Source: Trogon surrucura (taxonomy: Eukaryota; Chordata; Aves; Trogoniformes; Trogonidae). From it: DNA of 64,000 nucleotides. The stretch spans positions 49,138,264 through 49,202,263 of the forward strand of contig CM036621.1 of the NCBI GenBank assembly GCA_020746105.1, in the 5' to 3' direction. Positions 51,001-63,000 of the stretch are shown here, piece after piece. Under the pieces are notes generated by a model, which was not told where the DNA came from, did not search any database, and worked only from the letters and a program-made list of their open reading frames with translations. Within the stretch, counting starts at the first letter, position 1. Every line of letters begins with the position of its first letter. A program made the position numbers and the translations under genes.

Positions 51001-54000
51001 TGCTGAGGCCTGCTGGAAGGCTACGGTGAGCAGGGAATGCTCTTCAGTTTGTAAATTAACTTTCTGCTTGATGGAGTGATCCAGCCAGCCAAGACCAGGC
51101 AAGAAATGACTTTTTCAGAAAATGAAACAGTATCTATAATAAGAATGTAGCTCTGGGTTCACACATAAGAGCTGGAAGATGTCTTTGTACGTCAGTGAAT
51201 GTAAATAAGATTTCTTTTTCCCCTCCTAAGGAGCCTAGCCTTGCTTGGATACAGAAAGCAGTAGGCTGTAATGTTTCACATACTTGCTTCCCATTCTCTG
51301 CAGTAAAAATTGTCTCCTTTTCTTACAAAACTGTGAAAATGAGGTCTCTGGAACTCTAAAGCATTACAAGTTAATTTCAGTGGCTGGAATTCATTGAATT
51401 TTCACAGCTCTGAGAGAAAATACAGAGTGGAATATGCAAAAGTGAAGTCAAATACTCTCTGCTGATTGCACTTATTAGGGGAATAACGAACTATACAGCC
51501 AAACAAAAATCTGTTTGCTGGTCTCCAGGCTAAATTTGAGCTCTGGCTGTCTTCACAGGACCTAAAAACAGGCACAAATGAAATTTACTGCACTTCTAGA
51601 ATAATAAAGTTTATCCACAATTTTTCCATGGGACTCTAGAGCCTGGTAGAGACTCAACTGCCATCTTCTCCTGATTCCAGGAAACACTGGCTTGGGTTCA
51701 CAGGGCTGTGTATGACATTTCCATTGCTAACATTTCCCCATCCTGATATGCTGAGTGGAATGTAGAAGATCAGGAAAGGAGTAGGAGGGTACTAGTGTTG
51801 AGTGAAGGCTGATGTATTTTGGAAATACACTAAGTAAGTTCAAAGGGACTCGTGGTCAAACTGATGCTTTTTCATTTTGCTTGTTGATAGAACACCCTGC
51901 AGAATCCCTTTGTGCAGGTTTTTATCAAGCTGATGGTGGACTTGGATGCAGCTGAGCTGCTGAGTCAAATAAACGAACTGGGTAAGTTGTTCTACATTTG
52001 CTGCCTTCCTCTCTATACTTCAGGTCTAGGAGCTCCAGAGTCACCAAATTGTAACCATCCTCTGGTGCTGCTCTTCTCTGGCCAGTATTGGATGCTTCAG
52101 TGCAAAGCAATCTCAGCTGTGATTCAAAAGTCTTGTGGTCTATGGGAAAAAGCTCCTAGAAAGCACAGGGCTTTTATGAAGAGATGTTTCTCCCGAGTAT
52201 TGAAGAGATGGTAGGATGGGAATCTCTGCAGCTGAGTGTGGCCACTGGAGGACACTGTTTAGCCATAATTAGCACTTCAAATGAGCTACCTGGAACTCTC
52301 TTGGGGAATATGGAGAGCTCGCTTGCATCACATCAGGGCTCAACTTAGAAGTTTTCCAGAGCAGAAAAGCAAAGAATCAGATAAAGGTACCCAGGCTGAT
52401 GGAGCCAGAGGCATTGTTACAGGAGATGCTTTTCTGGAATTTGCTGTTCTCTGGTGACCTTGCTCGGTCCTTCAGGGTGAGAGCTGCTGATCTGCACTGT
52501 GGGAATCATGAGCTAACAGCCGTGGTGGATACATCCCCTATTAGTGCACAGCACAGTGATCACAGTCCCTTCCTAGCTGGTCTTATTTTCCCTACCCTCT
52601 TTTTCAATGAGTGGCCGTGCATGTCAACGTAGATCTGGGTTACGCCAGCAAAACCGGCATAAACCAAGAGTAGTGGTCTGTTGCAGTCAGAAGGATATTT
52701 CCATACTGCTCGTGATGACCCCTGTGTTATTTCACAAGTAGCATCTCCTGTCTTTTAACTCCCCATAAAATCATCATGCCTGCAGCAGCTGTTCCATATT
52801 AGTTACACTGCATTATGCAGTCACCTTTTAAAACAGCAGGAAACATCAGTGTCTTTATTAAACTCCATTACCAGCTTTAGTACACACATCAACACAACAG
52901 ACGTAGCTTTTCCTTGATGTGCTTGCATAAGGCACGTTCTCCTATGAGACAGAGCAGCCCAACAAACGAGTTGATTACATCAAAACCCATAAGATGTGGG
53001 AAAAGTGGGGAGCTTCCTGTACGAGTCTAAAACCTCAGCAGGTTAGTAGCAACTTCTGATTTGGGATGGTTGTCACATCCCGCTGCTGGCATCCTCCCAA
53101 AGGCAAACTCACAAGCATATTACAAATGATTAACATAAAAATTGGGTCAGCAACATGCCTTTGTTGCGCTGCAAAGTGCAGAAATGTATTTTGCACTTAA
53201 TATTTAGTGTGATGAGGTTTTTTCTTCCTTTCTGGTGTCGTCATTTGTATAAAGAGTGGAATGACGTATTGGATTTTTTTGCAATGTGTAGTGATGCTGC
53301 TGGTTTAATTTGTGGTTGTTTGTTTTTCTTGTTTGTTTTTTTTCCAGATGATATTCGGCTGGAATTACAGAACAATGCTGACATTGTCGATCAGCTGAAT
53401 ACATTAGCGACCCTTGCTGTAAATGTGTCCTCCTGTGTCTCATTTAATCGCATTCAAGGAGTCAAAAACTTAGAGGAAATGGAAAAGGTGGCTAACAAGC
53501 TCTTTCTGAAGAATGAGCTTTTTGCAAGTATGTGACAGTCTCAAGTTCCCTTGTAAATTAAAGGTAGCCTGGTACAGGGTGGGAGTGCAGCATAAGAAGT
53601 TTGGCTTTCTACCAGCAACTGTTGTCACAGCTCCCATCACACAGCAATCGATTTTAAGCTGATGCATGTGGGACCTGCACGCCAAGACCTCCTTATGGCA
53701 GGGTTTTACACTCTCCTTTGATACCTCCTCTTCTCCTGTACCTTTGCTGTCTTTATAGAAAGCCTTTGGTCAACTGCTGGTTCCTCATGGGTAATTCTCA
53801 ATTTGGAGAAAATTTCACTGCGCTTAGGAGATCTTCATGACAACTGCCTTCTTTCAGCCCCCCATGGGAAATGATGCTTTAATGGAGAAAGGTGTTACAG
53901 AATCATAGAATCATTTAAGTTGGGAAAGACCTTTAAGATCACCGAGTCCAGACATGAGACAGTTCAACTTATTAGAAGATCATAAAGCTCTTGAGATGTT

Positions 54001-57000
54001 CCAGCTATATTATATTGGGTCTCCTCAGTCACACTTCTCACATTTGTGGATCAAATTGCAGTTTCGGATCAGACAACTGAGAATTGGAGCTTATATTAAT
54101 TTGAATGAAATGTATCTTGATTTTTAAAGAATGCCCAGTATCTCCTCAATTAGGATTTATTGTAAGTCCTGTGACCTGTTTAGTTTAATACCTCACAGCT
54201 GAGGGGTAGATAGAAACTTTTTCTTTTCATGGAACTTTGGACCCTGGTAATATTTGTCTGGTTGCATAAAAATGGTTTTCTTCCATGTTTGTCCTTCATT
54301 CTATCGTATGCTTTATATATAGAAAAATCAGAAAATATATTTTGGAGAGAAAAACTTCTGTGGTATTGCCTTTACTGAGACATTTTAAAGGAAAAAAAGG
54401 TCCTGTCTGTCAAATTGTATCTACAGCGTGCCATTTCCTAACAAGAACTTGCAAGCTCTTAAATTCTGAGCTTTGCAGGAATTTGTATGGGCACAAAAAT
54501 GTGTATAGATTATGAACGATTTACACCACCGTGCTCCTGAGGTTTTTGTGTCACAGCACCACTATGAGAGCTCTATTGATAGAGCATCTTTGAGCACATT
54601 CGTGAGAGGTGTGTGTGCTGAGTGACACACCTAACAGATACCTGAGAGTCCATGTTAACAGCAAGATTTTTCCAAACACAGCTCGTTATTTGGAGAGCCT
54701 TTGATTTTTTTGAATGCTCAGTGGGAAAAGATTTAAAGGCTCTGGGGATGTATTTCGCACCCAGAATCTTTGGTCACATTTGAAAGTACGAGCAGTTGCA
54801 GTGATGTATAGTTTCCACTTCTAGAGCTTCGATAAGCAGCCTACCCATCTGAGTATTATTTGTGCGGCAAAGAAATGAAAAGATGGATTGTAACGTAGAA
54901 AAGGCTTATAAAAATAAGGAGTTCCTGTGTATCTGTGTGTAATGCTCCTGTGCTGTCGATTCTGAAAGAAAGCCTTTTCCCTTTCTTTTCCAAGGTATCA
55001 TTTTCAAGCTGCCTTCAAGCCATGGCAGCCCTGGCCGCTCAGTTTATGGGGCCTTGGCCCTCCCTCCTGTGCTCCACTACACCATCCGGATGAGCAGCAG
55101 GATCACCCAAACCACCAACAGAATAAGGGAGCGCATCTGGACGGTGGGCCCGCACAACTCCACCTCGCAGAGCCAAATTTACAGCCGGGCATTTATTTAT
55201 ATCCAGGACAGCATTGAAAGAGCCATTATCGAGTTGCAGACTGGCAAGAATCTGGAGGAAATAGCTGTTCAAGTCCAGGCCATGCCCTACCCCTGCTACA
55301 ATAAGGATATGTAAGTTTGCGTGGCTTCTGTCTTCGTGCTTTGTCTAAGTTTGTCTTGCCTGACTGGCGGAGTTCACTAGCTGCGCTGGTCACCTTAATA
55401 TCATGTTCACGTGGTGTAGAAATAATTTCATTTTGCAGGCTTTGGTGTTCTTTTGATTTTTATTTTCCAAGGGTCTGGACAAAAGAGGGAATTTTGGACT
55501 TTAGTATAAGTGGGTTATGTTTAGTTTGCCTAATTTTTTGTTTCCAGTGCTCTGTATGTATCTGAATTGTCACCGTAAGTTTAGGTTTTACAGCAGGTAA
55601 AGTTTGCTGCCCCTGTTCTACTACACGTGGTGGAACTGAGACTGGAGCTGGCAGGTTAAATGAGAGTGTTGGCTTGTTCTGAAGATGTCTACATGCAGAC
55701 AGTGCAGCAAAATGTAGAAAATGTGTTTGCTAGGGGGAAAAAAAAAAAAAGAGTCCTGAGGTTTATGAGCTTTGTTTCTAGAGATTGCTATCCATCTGTG
55801 GTATTTGTTGTTAATTCCAATGATTCTAGCTAATGTTCAGTGTACAGTAGATCACTCTCAATACAGGTGCCTCTCAGATGCTTTAAGAAGGCTAAGAGGG
55901 AAGACAAAATTGTACCATTCATCTCTGCAATAATGAGGGAGGACAGAGAAGCTGTCGTTGCTCTGAGTTACCAGGGTTAACAGCCTGTTACACAGGGCAG
56001 TGCAGCATGAACTGTGTGTGGACCTGAATAAGTTTTCAGATCAAAAAGTTTTGGATCATTTTCCTTTCCACTCATCTTGAGCCAGATCTGCAGCTAATAT
56101 AAACTGCATCTCTGCCAAATGCAATAGAGAGAAACCAATCTCTCACAGCTGAGGACCTGCCCCTCTGGCAAGGCAATTTTGGTCTGCGTTGGAAAGCTGG
56201 CAACACCGTACTTCCTCAGAGTTACTACCTTGACCACAGCTGGTGGCCAAACTGAGCGGAAAACACACCAGGATTTCAGTGTCTGTCAGAAATCACTGAA
56301 GGGCATTCAGCAAATAATCTTGGTAGGTTGGATGGTCACTCCACCCTGACTGATGGTCTCACCTGGACTAAAAATATGGACTAGACCTAGGAGCTCTTTC
56401 TGCTAAAAAGCCCGTGTGTCTACTGCATGAGCTAAAATATTATCTGGGACATATAGCTATAGGAGCTATAGCATTCAAACCGAGTGTTGACTTCTAGCTG
56501 CAAATACATGGATTATTGCTGTGAGATAGTTTTGTACAATGATTAACTGGCTGCTGGAGGCATTTGCTACAGTGCTGTCTCCTCCTCTGGTTGTTCTTGG
56601 GCTGCTGAGAAAACCGCTCGCCTTTGGGTTTCCCTCCCCACCCCAGATTCAGAAGGACAGGAGTGTGCTCAATTATTAAAATACCTAAAGGCTCTGGATC
56701 TTCATCTGGTAGAATTCACCCTAAAATGACTGCTTCTTGTTATCTCATAGTTACCATCCTGTAGGGAAAAGGAGGGACTATGTATGCCAGTACACAGAAA
56801 GTGGTGAGAAATGCTGGATTTTTAATAGCTTAGAGATCATGCGCAAGGTGGTAGCCAACGCCTCAAACAAGAAAGAAGTAGTAGAGCAACTGAAATGCCT
56901 TTTTGTTGCTCTTTATAAATATGGCTTCATTTGCATAGAAGCACTTCCATGGTTTGTGGGAAATTTGCAGCTTTACAAGTCAAAAAATGTAAACCCAAAT

Positions 57001-60000
57001 ATAATCATTGTAATTTCTTACTTTTGTTATACATTAAACTTTTCCCAGGAATAACACTGATGACTTTTGTTTAAGCCAATTTAGAAATGAGAGAGGAAAG
57101 CATAAGCCCTGCAAATAGAATGAGATGAATCTCCATCTGCAAAAACTTGCATTCCATCAAAAAAGGAGAAATTTACTGTTGGCCATTGCTGTCTTTTTTT
57201 CTGCCCACATTTGGCACAGGAAGAACGTTTTAGCTAAAGTGAAGCCCATGTTGTAGACCTGGATCTGTAGCACTTGGCTCTTGGGGTAATAGGACAGACA
57301 ATCTGAGGGGAAGCAACTATATCCAAACTCGGGCAACAGGAAAAATGATCTGATAACAAAATTTGACCATTATACCTACTAACAGAACTGGGAATTACAA
57401 CTTGCTGCTGGGATGTTTCAAAATGGGATGCATGACATCAGGGAGCCAGGAGATGCCACTGCCCATGGTGGTTCCTGCTCCTGCCAGAGTTGCTGCTGAG
57501 AAAAACTCCCAGAATACATCTGGAAATCCCTCTGTGATTTTTCTTTTCTTTTTTTTTTAAAATAAAAGCAAATTTTGAACAGTCAGGAGTTTTGTGAATA
57601 GAAAATCCAATGCAATGGCAAAATGGCCTTTTTTTTTGTAATTATTAATTATACTCCGCGTTTTGAAATATAAGCATGTCTTTTCCTGTGCCAAAGTATT
57701 ATTCTGAAAAATATATTCGGTATAAAGCCTTAATCCCCAGAACATTTTGCATTCAGCTAAAGCCTGCATTTGCCTTTTACAGGTTTTTAACCAGCGTGAC
57801 CTACTCTCTTCCATTTGCTCTGATGGCTGCCTGGGTGCTGTTTATAGCTGATTTTGTTAAAACACTTGTTCAAGAGAAAGATCTGAGGCTTTATGAGGTA
57901 CGGTAAAACTTCCTGGGGCATGCAAAATTATAAACAGATTTTCCTTATTAGTGGGTAGTATGTCTTGTGTGCAGTATTAAATGGAGAGAAGCAAGCATTA
58001 AGGAAAATAATATTCCAAATACCTATTGTTTGACCTGCAGCGTTTGAATTCTGACATTGTAACCAAGCTCAAAACCATAGAAACGCAGGGCATTTGCCCT
58101 TCAAGTGGTGAGAATACTGCTTTGCAGTTCTGAATGCTGGAAACGCGAGGACCTCACAAAGTTGCAAGTTTTCTGAAGATTTAAAGCTCTCTCAGAATTG
58201 ACTTTGAGTCATACCTACTGGGGACAAAGACATGAAAAGTGACATTTCCTGTCCTTGAAGTTATTATACTTAATATTTCAGAAGGTGCTACATATTACAT
58301 CAGCTCTTCTGAAATGAAGTTCTTCATTCAGGTTGCCTGTTGGAAAAGAAATGACATTGAGACATAGGGAATTTATTAAATTAACTCAGGTTTTTAGTGT
58401 GATCACCATCAACAGAGAGGAGCAGTAAAGAACTTTTGTAAAACTAAGCTTCAGCAAGCAACAAAAGCTTGAACAGATTTGTTTTTTATCCAATACCATG
58501 GAAACAAATACTGATTCACTGAAAACTTCTCCAGGAAAGGAGTCTCTATGAACTGTGATGAGATTGAAAATGAGCGAACCCCAGTGACTGGCTAGTCTCA
58601 CTCTAGTTTAGGGAACCCGGTTTCACCATCTTTAAGAACCAGGGTGTCAGTAACCATTTTAGGTGTGTAATAACCTACAACAAGACACCTGCACCTGTAG
58701 TTTCTTTTACTTTTATCAGTGCAAATTTCCAGTTTTACACAAGTCTTGTGGACTAGATCATTAGCTAATATAAATTAATATTGCTCCCTTATAACCATTG
58801 TAATTTAGGTATTATGTGTTGCCTTGGGGTTGTGTGAAAAATGGTTTGATTTCAAAGATATGCTCAAGCCACAGGATCAATTAGTATTAGCTGGATTAGT
58901 TTTCTTTTCTTGTCCCTATGTCTGTCTGCATTATTCCCTATTCCTTCCCATTTGGGGAGGGAAAGGAGTTAGAGAGCATCTGTCAGGATGTAGTGGCCAG
59001 CCCAGCCCTAAACCTCAATACAATAATTTAAAAAAAACCTGAAATGCTTTAGAAAACTTATAGATCTAAAGCCAGAAGTTGCTTCGGAGCTTGTGGGCTG
59101 TGATGCTTCATACTTGGGGATCCTGTCTGTGTTGTTCTTTTGCAATAGACCATTTTGCCAAGATCGGGCGTTCCAAAAATGTGAGCACATGGTTTCTCCC
59201 TGGTTATCAACATGCAGTATGCTAAAGCATGAAAGAGCATGGTTTGGTTGCATGCTTTGTCCAGAAAGTGCAAAAACCCCAAAATATCAGCAGAAAGATC
59301 TCTTAAAAAAATCTTTTGTAATTTCTGATTTTTTTTCCCCCTTTCTCTCTGTAGTACATGAAAATGATGGGTGTTAATGCCAGCAGCCATTTCATCGCCT
59401 GGTTCATAGAGTGTGCCATCTTCCTTCTAATTACTGTCACCTTCCTCATCATTGTTCTAAAAGTGGGTGACATCCTTCCCAAAACAAACACAGCGCTCCT
59501 GTTCCTGTACCTTATGGACTATAGCCTGTCTATCATAGCCATGAGCTACTTCATCAGTGTTTTCTTCAATAATACCAACATAGCAGCCTTGGTGGGCAGT
59601 CTTGTGTACATCCTCACCTTCTTCCCCTTCATCGTGTTGCTTGTCATTGAGAATCATTTGAGCTTCTCTGTGAAGACTCTGCTGGTAAGTTCTGGTTTTC
59701 AGTGGCAGGGACAGTACGTCTGGAACTGGACACTCAACCTTCAATAAACTTCAGCTCTTGTTATAGCTTGTGTCACAAACGTACATCAGTTGGGTGCCTT
59801 TCTAAATCCCGTCAGTGGATGCTGAGAGGTACAACAGCACGACAGGAGAATTGGCCATGGCTTGTTTGAGGGAGACCTGCAATTAGTTGTGTCGCATGAC
59901 TGAAAGCAATAGTTACAGAATTTCTCTGAGTTCCCACCTGCCAGCCTTGTTTCTCACAAAGGACAGAAATAGGTGGGTATTAGGTTCCAAAAGTCAGCCA

Positions 60001-63000
60001 GTATTTCAACAAGCCTAAAGTAACACCCTGTATAAGGGATGGAGCTGGGTGCCAGGTATGGAAGCGAAAGACAGGCAGGGTCTAAGAAGACATTACAGCC
60101 CATCACCAGAAGTGTCACCCATCATAACCCTGGTCCAGTGCTCTTTGTGACTGTTGGAGAAAGATTTGCCTGCCCACTGGGCCAAACCAATGAGATACTT
60201 GATTGGTTGACTGACTTGGTTTCTCTTTGAGACTAGTTCATAAGTTCTTTGTTTTCGTTTTTGTTTGTTCCACAGAGTCTGTTGTCTCCAACTGCGTTCA
60301 GTTATGCAAGTCAGTACATTGCTCGATATGAGGCACAGGGCATAGGTATGTTTATCGTAGACAAAACTAGGCTTTGAGGTCTCATGGTAGTGACATTTTA
60401 TTAACTAATACAGATTCTATTTGTATTTCTAAATTCCTTTCTGCAGGTCTGCAGTGGGACAACATGTATAAGTCCCCAATGATTGGAGACAACACTTCCT
60501 TTGGCTGGATGTGCTGGCTCATTCTGATAGACTCTTTCATTTACTTTATCCTGGGATGGTACATAAGGAATGTTTTCCCAGGTAAGGATAAAGCATTGAG
60601 GCTGGCACTGTATCAGCTTCTGGAAAACAGTGAATACAACACTGGCCGATTCCATGGTTCAGGCAGTAAAACAGTCAGCACACACAATACCTCTGTTTCT
60701 AGATCAAAGGGAGCATTACTTTTTAGCTGCCTGAGAGTATTAATGAAACTGAGACAGAGCAAAGCAAGGGAGAATTAGGTTCCTCTGTTTATCACATGGG
60801 AAGGTGGTTCTCCTGAAGAAGCTGAAGCCAAGGACATGGGAGGATGTGTTTGCAGTCTGCTCAGTGGAAATGAGAACAGAGCACGTTAGCCTGCATTTGT
60901 CAGTTGAATGATTTTGTGTTGCGTTACTTGTATCATCTGATTTCAAAAAGTAGTTCCTGCCTTGGGCAAGAGCAAATGCATTTGTCTTTTTCTGTTCTTC
61001 CCCACCTAATGAAGCAGTCCACTGGCATACGGAAATGTACCCCAGTGGAAAATGTAAGTACTCCTGCCCTCCAGCTATGAAGTTACTCAGAATAACAAAT
61101 TAGTGAACGCTTGCTGTTGTGTGTGTCGGGCAAATTCTCCACCAAGTATCAGTAGTACATGAGCACATCAAGAGGGGAGAGATCTCTGTGGAGTTTATTT
61201 TTGCTATTCTGAGTTCACCCCAATAGTGATACCTCCTCAGAAGCAGCAACTTGAATGAGATTCCTCTTCTCCTTGCAGGGAGATACGGTATGGCTGCTCC
61301 CTGGTATTTCCCGTTGCTTCCATCTTACTGGATTGAATACAATAGTTACCTCCCCTTCTGGAATGAGAAACGAAGTGGCCTTCTCTTCGCCAAGCTGATG
61401 CTGAGGAAAGAATCCACCCTGAACAATAAGATATGTATGTGAATGCTAGATGGGGTAACAATACCAACCTATGTTTTAGGTAGACAAAGCCAAGTTTGTA
61501 AAGGGGCACTGTCCTCGAAAAGCACATTTCTGTATTGATCCTTATTTTGTAGCGCTAGAAAAAGTGGAAGCTGTTACTTGCCTGAATGGAGATTTGGCTT
61601 TTGAATTATATTTGTTCTTCCTATTTGGTGTGGAAATTCAGCACTGATATTCACATAAATACTCGTATTTATGTATGTTGTAGTTGGGCAATTACATTAG
61701 ATGCATGTGTCTCACTTTGCAATGCTCTGTGTAGAAATATGCTTTTGCTTGTGCAAGCAAATACAGATTTCGACTAGGCAAAAGGGATGTGTGCTTTTTT
61801 GTTCATCTCTTTAAATATTTAGCCTGTAAAATACTGTGAGATCACACATAAAAGCTTGCTGATTCTACCTAGCTGAAAATAATTCAGTAGATTTGCTGTG
61901 TGTCCTCTTAATTTTCTATGCTTGCTTCATATAAATTAAGTTAGGTGCTCTGAAACATCTAAATATGAGACCTTTTCAAAAGTGATTAGTGCTTATTGTC
62001 AGGAGTTATTAGAAGCTGCAGAAGTAAAAAGGAGAAATCCCAGAGAGCTCAAGATGATACAGATCCTGTGAAATGCTCTCTACATTCCTTGCTGAAAGGC
62101 ACCTACTTATGCTGTATTTTGCTTTTAAAAGCCCTGCTTATCTCTGAAGTGAGGAGAGAGCACAAACATCTGCTGCAGTGCAGCAGCTGTCCTCTGACCC
62201 TTCCCTTTGCTGTCAAAGGTGCCGCCCCGCCTCACCTGGAACCCGAGCCCACTGACCTCACCTTGGGAGTCTCCCTCCGCAGCATTACAAAGGTTTATGG
62301 ATCCAAAGCTGCAGTGGACAACCTCAGCCTCAACTTCTATGAAGGGAATATCACTTCCCTGCTGGGACACAACGGAGCTGGGAAAACTACGACCATGTGC
62401 GTATCCTTCAAAGCTGCTTTTTTTAACACTGTGGGGCATGACTGGGTGAACGTGAGAGCAAGTGGGGCTATGCAGTGTTGGGAGACTGAATAAGATACTT
62501 TATTAGGCTAAATCTCTTGTGTAATTTTATCTTGCTCATGGATGACCTCAGCAGTGCCTTCATCTGTTACAATTAAAGGCTCTTTTCTGCTTAGGAACAT
62601 GCTTTTTGATCTGGTAGGATACCTGTAACGCACAGCACAGCGACTGTTCTCCCGTTTTGTTCCGTGATGCTTTGGTGCCTGGGGTTAGGTTATTCTGAAA
62701 GCTTTGGGTAGCTTGGGCATACACCAAAGCTGAAGTGATATTAGCAAGGAGGCTTAATAAAGGTATAATCCAACTGTTCAAACTCATGTGTTGGCTGGGC
62801 TGGAATGGCAGCGAGTTAATACATTGGCCTTTCAGCCCTTCCAGTCTTGCTGTTTATAAATTATTATTTGAGTTGCTGGATAGCAGCACTAAAACAGACG
62901 TGTAGAACTTGATTTCTCCACTGATATATATGTGCATTGCTCTGAAAGCAACATTAAGCTGATAAATAGAAGCCTCAGAAGAGCTAAAAACAGTAAGACA

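Noticed and set aside
56737..57054. 105-codon plus-strand frame in intron 23, considered as an extra exon.
   Set aside because: It would interrupt the collinear match between exon 23 (PYPC...KD) and exon 24 (FLTSV), it contains no ABCA sequence, and the phases do not require it.
62174..62218. Upstream CAG acceptors (CTGCAG, TGCAGCAG) for exon 29.
   Set aside because: None gives the correct reading frame into EPEPTDLT; only the acceptor at 62217-62218 does.
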